This document shows, one piece after another, positions 8,038 to 16,116 of a stretch of DNA of 33,369 nt. The translations under genes were made by a program, and so were the position numbers. The stretch covers positions 1-33,369 of the forward strand of contig JADZDA010000087.1 in the NCBI GenBank assembly GCA_020851255.1. The letters are read 5' to 3'. The notes beneath the pieces are model-generated. The model was not told where the DNA came from. It saw nothing but the letters and a program-made list of their open reading frames with translations, and made no database searches. Position 1 is the first letter of the stretch, and each line of letters begins with the position of its first letter. The DNA comes from Burkholderiales bacterium (GTDB lineage: Bacteria; Pseudomonadota; Gammaproteobacteria; Burkholderiales; Casimicrobiaceae).

Positions 8038-8301
8038 ATGCAGAGCCGTACCATACGCTTGCGTCTGTCGCAGGGCTTGCACGCGCGTGTCGCCGTGCGC
8101 GTCGTCAAGGTCGCGTCGCGGTTCACGAGCAAGGTCGTGCTCGTCGTCGGCGAACGGCGCGCGAGCGCCCGCAGCCTGATGGCGATGCTGATGCTGGCCG
8201 CCGCGATGGGTGCGACCGTGCGCCTGGAGACCGAGGGCCCCGACGAGCGCGAGGCGCTCGAAGCGGTGGCGGCGATACTCGCGCCCGGACCGGGACGCTG
8301 A
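8038..8301 (+). CDS. Second HPr-like phosphocarrier protein
   Basis: 87 aa, full HPr length. QGLHARVAVR retains H15, Ala16 and Arg17, and ARSLMAMLML retains Ser46 with the preceding basic residue, so both phosphorylation sites look intact. Around them it differs widely from the first HPr (for example Gly49 is Ala, and the protein is richer in Arg and Val). The gene has its own strong ribosome binding site and lies six bases before ptsI. I infer a paralogue that could receive phosphate from the same Enzyme I and serve another partner. It is too diverged to be a recent duplication by assembly error. Confidence 0.85.
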   Translation: MQSRTIRLRLSQGLHARVAVRVVKVASRFTSKVVLVVGERRASARSLMAMLMLAAAMGATVRLETEGPDEREALEAVAAILAPGPGR

Positions 8302-8307
8302 CCCACG

Positions 8308-10047
8308 ATGGTCAGCTTCGCCCTGCACGGCATCGGAGTCTCCGGCGGGATCGCGATCGGCCGCGCGCAGCTCGTCTCGCACGCGACGCTGGAGGTCGCT
8401 CACTACACGATTCCGGCGACCAAGGTCGACGAGGAGATCGCGCGCTTCGACCACGCGGTCGGCGCGGTGCAGGAGGAGTTGAAGCAGCTCCACGGGACGA
8501 TGATGGCGTCGGGCGACGTGCCCGGCGAATTCGGCGCGTTTCTCGACGTCCACTGGATGATCCTGAACGATCCGACGATCGCCGAAGCACCCAAGCGCCT
8601 GATCGCCGAGCAGCGCTGCAACGCGGAGTGGGCGCTCACCCAGCAAATGGGCGTGCTGGTCGACCAGTTCAACGAGATCGAGGACACCTACCTGCGCGAG
8701 CGCAAGTCCGACGTCGTCCAGGTGGTCGAGCGCGTGCTCAAGCGGATGATGGGCACGTCGGGCGCGCTGCCGACGCCGGCGGCCGAGGAGCGGACGATCC
8801 TGGTCGCCCACGACCTGTCGCCCGCCGACGTGATCCAGTTCAAGCAGCACCGGTTCGCCGCGTTCCTGACCGATCTGGGCGGCGTGACCTCGCACCCCGC
8901 GATCGTCGCGCGCAGTCTCGCGGTGCCGGCGGTCGTCGCGACGCACAACGCGCGCCAGATGATCCACGACGGCGAGATGCTGATCGTCGACGGCGCGAAC
9001 CACGTCGTGATCGTCAATCCGGACCGTGCCGTGCTCTCCGAGTACCGGTTGAAGCAGGGCGAGCTCGAGATCGAGCGGCAGAAGCTCAAGCGACTGCGGA
9101 CCAAGCCGGCCGAGACGATCGACCGCCAGAGGGTCGAGCTGCACGCCAACATCGAGCTTCCCGGCGACCTCGAGCAGGTGCTGGAGAGCGGCGCGACCGG
9201 CGTCGGCCTGTTCCGCTCGGAGTTCCTGTTCCTCAACCGGGAGGGGCTGCCGACCGAGGACGAGCAGTTCGAGGCCTATCGCTCGGTCGCCGAGGGCATG
9301 GACGGCAAGCCGGTCACGATCCGCACGTTCGACCTGGGCGCCGACAAGAGCAAGGAGGGGCTCGACGGCCTCGTGCGCGTCGCGCCGAATCCGGCGCTGG
9401 GACTGCGGGCGGTGCGCTTCTGCCTCGCCGAACCCAGGCTCTTCCTGACCCAGCTCCGCGCGATCCTGCGGGCGTCGCATCACGGGCGGATGCGCATCCT
9501 CGTGCCGATGCTCGCGTCCGCCGCCGAGATCGACGCGACGCTGGCGATGATCGAGCAGGCCAAGGAGACGCTGCGCGAGCGCGGCGAGCCGTTCGACGCG
9601 AACATCGAGGTCGGCGGCATGATCGAGATCCCGGCGGCCGTGCTCGCCATGGACGCTTTCCTCGACAAGCTCGACTTCCTGTCGATCGGCACCAACGATC
9701 TCATCCAGTACACGCTCGCCGTCGACCGGTCCGACGAGGCGGTTTCGCACCTGTACGATCCGCTGCATCCGGCGATCGTGCGTTTGCTGGCTCTCGCGAT
9801 CGGCGGCGCGGCGAAGGCCCAGGTCCCGATCGCGGTCTGCGGCGAGATGGCCGGCGAGGTCGCGTACACGCGGCTGTTGCTGGGCCTGGGCCTGCGCAAC
9901 TTTTCGATGCATCCGGCGCAGGTGCCGGCGCTCAAGCAGCGGGTGCTGACCACCGACATCGCGGCGATCAAGCCGCTGGTCGACCGGATGCGCCGGACCG
10001 AAACGCCCGCGAAAATGGTCGCGCTCCTGGAGAAGCTCAACGCCTGA
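8308..10047 (+). CDS. ptsI: PTS Enzyme I (phosphoenolpyruvate-protein phosphotransferase)
   Basis: 579 aa, typical Enzyme I length. It transfers phosphate from PEP to HPr (EC 2.7.3.9). The swivelling domain has GGVTSHPAIVAR with the active histidine H196; the usual Thr after that His is Pro here. The PEP-binding barrel shows GLFRSEFLF, NPALGLRAVR, IGTNDLIQYTLAVDRSD and the catalytic Cys511 in VCGEMAGE. There is no GAF domain, so it is the sugar-type Enzyme I rather than the nitrogen-type PtsP. It starts six bases after the second HPr-like gene. With no permease nearby, the phosphorelay probably serves regulation. Confidence 0.95.
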   Translation: MVSFALHGIGVSGGIAIGRAQLVSHATLEVAHYTIPATKVDEEIARFDHAVGAVQEELKQLHGTMMASGDVPGEFGAFLDVHWMILNDPTIAEAPKRLIAEQRCNAEWALTQQMGVLVDQFNEIEDTYLRERKSDVVQVVERVLKRMMGTSGALPTPAAEERTILVAHDLSPADVIQFKQHRFAAFLTDLGGVTSHPAIVARSLAVPAVVATHNARQMIHDGEMLIVDGANHVVIVNPDRAVLSEYRLKQGELEIERQKLKRLRTKPAETIDRQRVELHANIELPGDLEQVLESGATGVGLFRSEFLFLNREGLPTEDEQFEAYRSVAEGMDGKPVTIRTFDLGADKSKEGLDGLVRVAPNPALGLRAVRFCLAEPRLFLTQLRAILRASHHGRMRILVPMLASAAEIDATLAMIEQAKETLRERGEPFDANIEVGGMIEIPAAVLAMDAFLDKLDFLSIGTNDLIQYTLAVDRSDEAVSHLYDPLHPAIVRLLALAIGGAAKAQVPIAVCGEMAGEVAYTRLLLGLGLRNFSMHPAQVPALKQRVLTTDIAAIKPLVDRMRRTETPAKMVALLEKLNA

Positions 10048-10147
10048 CCGGGCGCGTTGCGGCGGGCCGCGATTGCGGCTGCCGGGCGACTTTGGCAGAG
10101 TGATGCTCCGGCGCCACGAGGCGCCCGCACGGGAAAAGGGGACGCCG

Positions 10148-10780
10148 ATGTCGACGTTGCGTTGCGCGCTCGCGTGGGCCTGCGGGTTGGTCGTGCTCGT
10201 TGCGGCCGTAGGCGCGCAAGCGCAGTGCTCGCTCACCTGCCCGTCGAACCAGACGACGTCGAATGCTCAGAACCAGTGCGGCGCGGTGGTCAGCTATCCG
10301 GCGCCGCAGACGACCGGAACCTGCGGAACGGTCACGGCCTCGCCCGCGTCCGGCGCCTTCTACCCGGTCGGCACGACGGTCGTCACGGCGAGCGCGTCGG
10401 GCGCACCGCAGCCCAGCTGCCAGTTCTCGATCACCGTCAACGATACCCAGCCGCCGTCGATCACCGCGCCCGCCAACCTGACGCTGTCGTCCGCGACCGT
10501 GCCGGCGGTGGTCAACTTCCCGGCGCCGATCGTCTCCGACAATTGCCCGAACACGAATCTCTCGGTCCTGCCCCCGTCGGGATCGGCGTTTCCGGCCGGT
10601 ACGACGACGGTGGTCGCCACGGCCACCGACCCGGCGAGCAACACAGCCTCCGCGTCGTTCACGGTCACGGTCGTCCCGGTCCTGCCCCCCGAGCCGATTC
10701 CCGCGCTCGGCGTGCTCTCGCTCGTCGTGCTCGCCGCCGGCGTGGGAGCCTTCGCGATCCGGCGGGCCGGTCGCCGGTAG
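10148..10780 (+). CDS. Exported HYR-domain protein with IPTL-CTERM-like tail
   Basis: 210 aa. Residues 1-26 are a signal peptide (cut after AQA). Two hyalin-repeat (HYR, Ig-like) units follow, about 27-98 and 99-176, with the usual CPSNQT, FPVGTTTV-like and VNDTQPP blocks; paired cysteines suggest disulfides. The C-terminus has PEPIPALG, a hydrophobic helix (about 186-204) and RRAGRR, the tripartite layout of the IPTL-CTERM variety of exosortase-type sorting signals. The protein is therefore probably processed at the cell surface. No exosortase gene is in the window. The upstream in-frame ATG at 10106 lacks a signal peptide directly after it; an AAAAGGGG site before 10148 supports the chosen start. 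Confidence 0.8.
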   Translation: MSTLRCALAWACGLVVLVAAVGAQAQCSLTCPSNQTTSNAQNQCGAVVSYPAPQTTGTCGTVTASPASGAFYPVGTTVVTASASGAPQPSCQFSITVNDTQPPSITAPANLTLSSATVPAVVNFPAPIVSDNCPNTNLSVLPPSGSAFPAGTTTVVATATDPASNTASASFTVTVVPVLPPEPIPALGVLSLVVLAAGVGAFAIRRAGRR

Positions 10781-10856
10781 GCCAGCGGAGGACGGCGACG
10801 CCAGCCGACAGGCGGCACGGCGGGCATCGGGCCGCGTTTCCGGTTATGCTAATGTC

Positions 10857-11351
10857 ATGAACCGCCGCCGCTGGTGGCCGCTCGCGGCCGTGCTCGTCTC
10901 GTTCGCCGTCGCCGCTGCCGCTCCCGGAGAACCCGCCCCCGCCCTGTCGCTCCCCGATGCCGCAGGTCGGACCGTGACGCTCGAATCGCTGAAGGGCAAG
11001 GTCGTCTATGTCGACTTCTGGGCGTCGTGGTGCGGGCCGTGCAAGCAATCGTTCCCCTGGATGGCCGAGATGCAGCGCAAATACGCCTCCCTGGGTCTCG
11101 AGATCGTCGCGGTGAACGTCGACAGGAAGCGCACCGACGCCGAGCGCTTCCTGGCGGGGACGCCCGCCGCGTTCACCGTCGTTTTCGACGCGGCCGGAGC
11201 CACTCCGAACGCCTGGAACGTCCGTGCCATGCCGTCGTCGTACCTCGTCGACCGGCAAGGGCGAGTCGTCCATGTCGACCAGGGCTTTCGCGAGGACATG
11301 AAGGCGCCGATCGAGGCGCGCATCCGCGCGACGCTGGAGGCCGCGCGATGA
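10857..11351 (+). CDS. TlpA/ResA-like periplasmic thioredoxin
   Basis: 164 aa. A signal peptide or N-terminal anchor (1-22) precedes a thioredoxin fold with WCGPCK (58-63) and the cis-proline loop MPSSYLVD (P126). Such proteins reduce or exchange disulfides in the periplasm, for example during cytochrome c or copper-site assembly. It is the first of four same-strand genes (DUF4266 lipoprotein, DUF3570 protein, ApbE), 22 bases upstream of the second. Its partner is probably within the cassette; the Cys-containing DUF4266 tail is a candidate. No ribosome binding site is visible and a TATGCT box sits directly before the ATG, so the transcript may be leaderless. Confidence 0.88.
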   Translation: MNRRRWWPLAAVLVSFAVAAAAPGEPAPALSLPDAAGRTVTLESLKGKVVYVDFWASWCGPCKQSFPWMAEMQRKYASLGLEIVAVNVDRKRTDAERFLAGTPAAFTVVFDAAGATPNAWNVRAMPSSYLVDRQGRVVHVDQGFREDMKAPIEARIRATLEAAR

Positions 11352-11373
11352 CCATCCGCCGGCGCGGGCAGCG

Positions 11374-11595
11374 ATGAGGCCGGTCGCGTCGCTCGCGCTG
11401 CTGCTCGCGGTCGCGACGCTGGCGTCGTGCGCCTGGGCGCCGCCCCGACCCTGGGAAAAAGGCGAGCTCGCGAAGCCGGCGATGCAGTTCGACGCCGACC
11501 GGCTCGAGTCGCGCATCCAGGAGCACGTTTATCAGAGCAAGGAGGCCGCGAGCGGCGGCTACGGCGTCGGCGGGGGCGGCTGTGGCTGCAACTGA
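11374..11595 (+). CDS. DUF4266 lipoprotein with Gly-rich CGCN tail
   Basis: 73 aa. LASC (Cys19) is a lipobox; position +2 is Ala, which predicts outer-membrane sorting. The mature peptide is about 55 residues: a Pro/Trp segment (APPRPWEKGELAKPAM), a short amphipathic helix, and a glycine-rich end with Cys70 and Cys72 as the final C-G-C-N. The pattern matches DUF4266 (PF14086), a small family found beside DUF3570 and ApbE genes. Function is not established; the two C-terminal cysteines could bind metal or accept a modification. Its stop lies 14 bases inside the DUF3570 gene, implying coupled translation. Confidence 0.82.
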   Translation: MRPVASLALLLAVATLASCAWAPPRPWEKGELAKPAMQFDADRLESRIQEHVYQSKEAASGGYGVGGGGCGCN

Positions 11596-12700
11596 TCCCG
11601 CGCGCACGCGCTCGCTGATGGCCGCCGCGCTCGCGCTGCCGGGCGTGGTGCCGGCGGGCGCGGCCGCGCAGTCGATTCCCGACGAGGGCCGCGTCGAATT
11701 GCGCTATCTCGACTACCGCGACTGGCAGAGCGGCGCGGACCGGATGCGCGTGAAAAGCCCGTCGTTCCATGTGATGAAGCCGTTCGCCGGCACCTGGATC
11801 GCCGAGGGCGGGCTGGTCTACGACGGCATGTCCGGCGCCTCGCCCCGCTTCCACAACACGCTGTCCGGTGCGTCCGGCGAAGGCGTCAGGGACTACCGGA
11901 CCGCCGGCGACGTCAAGTTGACGCGCTATTTCGACCGTTACGCGGTCGGCGTCGGCGCGGCCGTGTCCTCCGAGCGCGATTACCTGTCGCGAGCGGTCTC
12001 GGTCGACTTCCGCTGGTGGACCGACGACCGCAACACCACGCTCGCGTTCGGGTTCGCGGGCTCGTCGGACCGCATCGACCCGGTCAACGAGGTCGTCGTC
12101 GGCCGCAAGCGGCACACGCTCGATTTCCTGGTCGGCGTCACGCAGGCGGTCAACGCGAACGCGATCCTGCAGTCGAACCTCACGGTCTCGCGCGGACACG
12201 GCTACTACGACGACCCGTACAAGTCGCTGGACACGCGGCCGGACCACCGCCGCGTCGTCGCCTGGCTCACGCGCTGGAACCAGTCGATCCCCGCGGCCGA
12301 CGCGACGCTCAGGCTCGCGTTCCGCGTGCTGCGCGATTCGTTCGGATCGACGTCGTTCATGACCGAGGCGCAGTGGGTCCAGACGCTGCCGGCCGGCTTC
12401 ACGGTCACGCCCGGCTTGCGCTACCTGACCCAGAGCGCCGCCGACTTCTACCGGGATCCGCCGTTCCCGACCGGATTCAGGCCGGGCGAACCCTACTCGG
12501 CCGACACGCGTCTCTCCGCCTTCGGCGCGTTCACGCCGTCGCTCAAGATCGCGAAATCCTTCGAGCGGGGCTGGACCGCGGACCTGCGCGTCGACTTCCA
12601 TCGCCAGCGCGGATCGTGGCGGCTGGGTGGAGACGGCAGCCCCGGCGTCGAACCGTTCTCCGCGCGCTGGATCCAGGGCGGCGTGTCGAAGTCGTTCTAG
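11582..12700 (+). CDS. DUF3570 outer-membrane protein, candidate flavinylation target
   Basis: 372 aa from a GTG at 11582; an ATG at 11618 is an alternative. Residues 1-30 give a signal peptide ending in AAAQS. The rest alternates short beta strands with turns and ends in Lys-Ser-Phe, the terminal aromatic used for beta-barrel insertion, consistent with DUF3570 (PF12094). Near the N-terminus D81-G-M-S-G-A-S87 matches the ApbE flavinylation consensus Dxx[ST]GA[ST] exactly, and N92-T-L-S-G-A-S98 is a second copy lacking only the leading Asp. The neighbouring ApbE makes covalent FMN attachment a concrete hypothesis, but none has been shown here. The GTG start overlaps the DUF4266 gene by 14 bases. 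Confidence 0.8.
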   Translation: MAATDPARTRSLMAAALALPGVVPAGAAAQSIPDEGRVELRYLDYRDWQSGADRMRVKSPSFHVMKPFAGTWIAEGGLVYDGMSGASPRFHNTLSGASGEGVRDYRTAGDVKLTRYFDRYAVGVGAAVSSERDYLSRAVSVDFRWWTDDRNTTLAFGFAGSSDRIDPVNEVVVGRKRHTLDFLVGVTQAVNANAILQSNLTVSRGHGYYDDPYKSLDTRPDHRRVVAWLTRWNQSIPAADATLRLAFRVLRDSFGSTSFMTEAQWVQTLPAGFTVTPGLRYLTQSAADFYRDPPFPTGFRPGEPYSADTRLSAFGAFTPSLKIAKSFERGWTADLRVDFHRQRGSWRLGGDGSPGVEPFSARWIQGGVSKSF

Positions 12701-12765
12701 ACGACCCGCGGCGCGACCGCGCTGCGCCCCTCGCGACACCCACCCGCACACGCACCGCCGGCCCC

Positions 12766-13668
12766 ATGCGGCTGCACCGTTACGAATTCCGCGCGATGGC
12801 CTCGTCGCACGAGATCGTGCTCGGCGCGGGAGATGCCTTGCACGCCGCGCGCACCGCCGAGGCGATGATCGCCGATGTCCAACGCATCGAGGCCAAGTAT
12901 TCGCGTTTCCGCCACGGGAGCCTCGTGTCGCGGATCAACCGCGCGGCCGGCGCCGCCGCCGTGTCGATGGACGCGGAGACCGCGGCGCTCCTCGATTACG
13001 CGGACACCTGCCACCGCGCCTCGGGCGGCCGCTTCGACATCACCTCGGGTGCGCTGTCGGAACTGTGGGAATTCCGCCGCGACCCGCCGCGCGTGCCCGG
13101 TGCGGACGAAATCGCGCGGGCCCTCGCGCTGGTCGGCTGGCCGTCGGTCGAGCGCGACCACCGCTCGGTACGCCTGCCCCGGGCCGGCATGCGGATCGAC
13201 CTGGGCGGCATCGGCAAGGAGTACGCGGCCGATCGCGCGGCGGCGATCGGCATCGACGGGGGCATCGCGCACGGCTGCGTGAATCTCGGTGGCGACGTCC
13301 GGGTCTGGGGCGGTCGGCCCGACGGCGGGCCCTGGCGCATCGGCATCCGCGATCCGGACGGCGGGCGCGACCCGATCGCCACGCTCGACAGGTTCGACGG
13401 CGCGGTCGCGACCAGCGGCGACTACGAGCGCGGGTTCGTCGTCGACGGTGTCCGCTACGGACACGTGATCGACGCGACCGACGGCCGGCCGGTCATGCAC
13501 TGGCGCTCGGTGAGCGTCGCCGCGCCGCTGTGCGTCGTCGCCGGCAGCGGCGCGACCGTCGCGATGCTGCTCGGTCACGACGCGCCGGCGTGGCTGGCCG
13601 CGCAGGGCTGCGACTGGATCGGTGTGGACACGAGCGGGGCGATCCATCCGCGCGAGCGGCGACCCTGA
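12766..13668 (+). CDS. apbE: ApbE-family FAD:protein FMN transferase
   Basis: 300 aa. ApbE transfers FMN from FAD to a Thr or Ser of target proteins (EC 2.7.1.180). Conserved blocks are KYSRFRHGSLVSRIN near the N-terminus, GGRFDITSGALSELW, DLGGIGKEYAADRA, NLGGDVRVWG, ATSGDYERGF (about 213-222) and GHVIDATDGRP (about 231-241), covering the FAD and Mg sites. No signal peptide or lipobox is seen, unlike many exported ApbEs, so it may act in the cytoplasm. The open frame extends upstream to 12016 but that part is a shadow of the DUF3570 gene. It is the last gene of the cassette, 65 bases after DUF3570, and convergent with the next gene. Confidence 0.92.
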   Translation: MRLHRYEFRAMASSHEIVLGAGDALHAARTAEAMIADVQRIEAKYSRFRHGSLVSRINRAAGAAAVSMDAETAALLDYADTCHRASGGRFDITSGALSELWEFRRDPPRVPGADEIARALALVGWPSVERDHRSVRLPRAGMRIDLGGIGKEYAADRAAAIGIDGGIAHGCVNLGGDVRVWGGRPDGGPWRIGIRDPDGGRDPIATLDRFDGAVATSGDYERGFVVDGVRYGHVIDATDGRPVMHWRSVSVAAPLCVVAGSGATVAMLLGHDAPAWLAAQGCDWIGVDTSGAIHPRERRP

Positions 13669-13687
13669 TGCCGCGGCTCGCCCCGGA

Positions 13688-15052
13688 TCAGCCGTCCGCG
13701 TTGCGCATGTCGCCGCGCCTGCGCGCGATCGCGTACGCCGCGAGCGCGAGCCATGCGACGCTCGCCGCGGCGAACAGCCAGCCGTTGTACCGCAGCTCGG
13801 TCGACGGCGCGACCAGCGGCAGCGGCGCGATGTAGAGCAGCCCGCTCGTGCCGGCGGCGAGCGCGCAACGGCCGCGGAAGTCGTCGCGCAGCCGCCATCC
13901 GGCGATCGCCGCACCCAGCGCGACGACGATCCAGGCGACCGGCGCGTAGAGCCACCAGCCGACCGCGCGCTGGTAGTGCGCGACCGCCCAGCCGTGCAGC
14001 GCGGAGTCGTTGATCAGGATCGTCGGGTTGTCCGCGTAGCCGATGACGAACGGCACGAACGCGAGATCGCTCGGACGGTCGTTGCGGTAGCGCCCGAACA
14101 GCGCGGACGCGACCGACAGCCGATGCGCGGCGTACGCGCCGGGGTGGTCGCGGATCGCGCCGAACCACGCGGCCCACAGCCGGCGCGATTCCCCGGGCGT
14201 GAACGGATCGGAGAGCCCGTCGCGCAGCGCGTGCGGCGGCGCGTACAGCGGCACGTTCGCGTAGCGCGACATCTTCGCGCGCAACTGGTCGAGCGTGATG
14301 CCGTCGGGGCGCGCGAAATCGGGGACCAGCATCTCGCCGGTGGCGAGCGACACCGCGGTCAGGTCCCAGAGCTGGACGACGCCGAACGTCGACATGCGCT
14401 GCACGACCAGCGCCCGGTCGAGCGCCCGGCCGGCGCCGAAGACCGCGGCGATCGCGATCGCGGTGGCGATCGCGGTCTTCATCGGCGAGGCCTGCGCCGG
14501 GGGTCCCGCCGGCGCGGCCTTCGTCCAGGCGACGGTCCACCAGGCGACGAGCGGGACGAGCGCCGGCAACGCGTTGTGGCGGACCAGTCCCCCGTAGAGC
14601 AGGAACGGCAGCGCGGCGATCAGCGGCCGGCGCGTCCGGGTCGCGTCGGCGCGCAGGACCAGCGCGACCGCGAAGCCGAGCGCGGCGATCAATGCGGCGT
14701 CGGTCCACAGGTGGACGACGACCAGGTGCGCCGGCGTGGCGACCGACGCGAGCGCGGCGGCGGCGATGCGCGGCCACGGGCGGTCGAACAGCGTGCACGC
14801 GACCAGCCACACGCCGGCCCAGTAGAACAGCGCGTGCAGGACGAACACGCCGCCGCTGCCCGGCCAGACGCGGTGGACCAGCGCCCACAGCCCGGTCATC
14901 GCGACCGGCGAGAGATTCGCGTACTGGCCGGTGCGCGCCTGCCAGAACTGGAACGCGGAATCGAACGACAGGTGTCCCGGGTAGAACGCCGCGGTCGTGA
15001 GCGCGAACGCGACGACCGGGAAGAGGTGGTGCGCGTGCGACTTCAGGCGCAT
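13688..15052 (-). CDS. Polytopic membrane protein, GT-C glycosyltransferase-like
   Basis: 454 aa with about ten hydrophobic helices. The first external loop after helix 1 contains FDSAFQFWQARTGQY, resembling the acidic loop of GT-C enzymes (PMT/ArnT type), and a large soluble loop lies at about 225-330. I infer a polyprenyl-phosphate-sugar-dependent transferase or a related surface-glycan membrane protein, but no family is certain. The GT2 gene immediately upstream on the same strand (43 bases away) makes polyprenyl-phosphate sugars, a natural donor for GT-C enzymes, which supports the idea. It converges on apbE with 19 bases between stops. Confidence 0.6.
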   Translation of the reverse strand: MRLKSHAHHLFPVVAFALTTAAFYPGHLSFDSAFQFWQARTGQYANLSPVAMTGLWALVHRVWPGSGGVFVLHALFYWAGVWLVACTLFDRPWPRIAAAALASVATPAHLVVVHLWTDAALIAALGFAVALVLRADATRTRRPLIAALPFLLYGGLVRHNALPALVPLVAWWTVAWTKAAPAGPPAQASPMKTAIATAIAIAAVFGAGRALDRALVVQRMSTFGVVQLWDLTAVSLATGEMLVPDFARPDGITLDQLRAKMSRYANVPLYAPPHALRDGLSDPFTPGESRRLWAAWFGAIRDHPGAYAAHRLSVASALFGRYRNDRPSDLAFVPFVIGYADNPTILINDSALHGWAVAHYQRAVGWWLYAPVAWIVVALGAAIAGWRLRDDFRGRCALAAGTSGLLYIAPLPLVAPSTELRYNGWLFAAASVAWLALAAYAIARRRGDMRNADG

Positions 15053-15095
15053 CGGCGCGGATCTTCGTCCGCGGGTCCGGCGACGAACGGGCGCG

Positions 15096-16079
15096 TCACG
15101 GCCCGGCCGGCGGCGTCCCCGTGCCCGGCGCCGGATCGGCGGGAGCGGCGCCGATGCCCCACGTGCGGTGCACGAGGTAGAGCGGCCGGTTCTTGACCTC
15201 GTCGAAGACGCGGCCCAGGTATTCGCCGAGCACGCCCAGCCCGATCAACTGCACGCCGCTCACGAACAGGACGACGACCATCAGCGACGCGTAGCCGGGC
15301 ACGTCGACGCCGTAGACGATCGTGCGCACGATGAGGAAGCTCGCGTAGAGGAACGCGAACAGCGCGATCGTCGCGCCCAGGTAGCTCCAGATCCGCAGGG
15401 GCCAGGAGCTGAACGACGTGATGCCGTCGATCGCGAGCTTCCACAGGCGCCCGTAGCTGAACTGGCTCTCGCCGGCGTGGCGCGGTGCGCGATCGTAGAG
15501 GATCGACGTCTGGCGGAATCCGACCCACGCGAACAGCCCCTTCATGAAACGATTGCGCTCGGGCATGCGCTTCAGCGCGTCCAGCGCCGGACGCGTGAGC
15601 AGCCGGAAGTCGCCGGTGTCGCGCGGGATCCCGATGGTCGTCATCCCGCCGATCGTCCGGTAGAACGCGCTCGCGGTCGCGCGCTTGAGCCAGGTCTCGC
15701 CCTGGCGGCTGCGGCGCGTCGCGTTGACGACGTCGTAGCCCTCGCGCCACTTGCCGACCATTTCGACGATGAGCTCCGGCGGATCCTGCAGGTCGGCGTC
15801 CAGCGGGACGACCGCGTCGCCCGACGCATGGTCGAGCCCGGCGGTGAGCGCCGCCTCCTTGCCGAAATTGCGCGACAGACCGATGACCTTGACGCGCGGA
15901 TCGCGCCGGTTGAGCGCGACCAGGCCGGCGATCGTGGCGTCGCGGCTGCCGTCGTCGACGCAGACGATCTCCCAGGGTTCGCCGATCGACGTCAACACCG
16001 CGGACACGCGGTCGTAGAAGGGCGTGAGGTTCGCCTCCTCGTTGTGCATCGGGACGACGACCGAGATCACGGGCTTCAT
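15096..16079 (-). CDS. GT2 polyprenyl-phosphate glycosyltransferase (GtrB/DPM1-like)
   Basis: 327 aa. The GT-A domain (1-215) has VVPMHNEE, the DDGS motif (42-45), FGKEAAL and LDADLQDP (93-100), the metal-binding pattern of dolichyl-phosphate-mannose synthase-like enzymes. Two C-terminal membrane helices (about 228-255 and 267-290) place it in the GtrB/bactoprenol glucosyltransferase group, which loads a nucleotide sugar onto polyprenyl phosphate at the inner membrane. The C-terminal tail is Pro/Gly-rich. Neighbours are a GT-C-like membrane protein downstream and a methyltransferase upstream, suggesting surface-glycan modification. The sugar cannot be deduced. Confidence 0.9.
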   Translation of the reverse strand: MKPVISVVVPMHNEEANLTPFYDRVSAVLTSIGEPWEIVCVDDGSRDATIAGLVALNRRDPRVKVIGLSRNFGKEAALTAGLDHASGDAVVPLDADLQDPPELIVEMVGKWREGYDVVNATRRSRQGETWLKRATASAFYRTIGGMTTIGIPRDTGDFRLLTRPALDALKRMPERNRFMKGLFAWVGFRQTSILYDRAPRHAGESQFSYGRLWKLAIDGITSFSSWPLRIWSYLGATIALFAFLYASFLIVRTIVYGVDVPGYASLMVVVLFVSGVQLIGLGVLGEYLGRVFDEVKNRPLYLVHRTWGIGAAPADPAPGTGTPPAGP

Positions 16080-16116
16080 CGCAATGGCGCCGGTGCCCGG
16101 GTCGGTGGCGAGGCGG

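Noticed and set aside
10066-10079. GCCGC-GATT-GCGGC hairpin after ptsI as a terminator
   Set aside because: Only five pairs and no T-run; hairpins of this size are frequent by chance at this GC content.
7978-10236. 752-residue open frame on the minus strand over the phosphotransferase genes
   Set aside because: It is antisense to clear HPr and Enzyme I genes, is Arg/His/Asp-rich without domains, and is the usual shadow produced by codon bias in GC-rich DNA.
12016-12765. Upstream extension of the apbE frame
   Set aside because: It overlaps the DUF3570 gene in another frame and lacks any ApbE or signal-peptide character.
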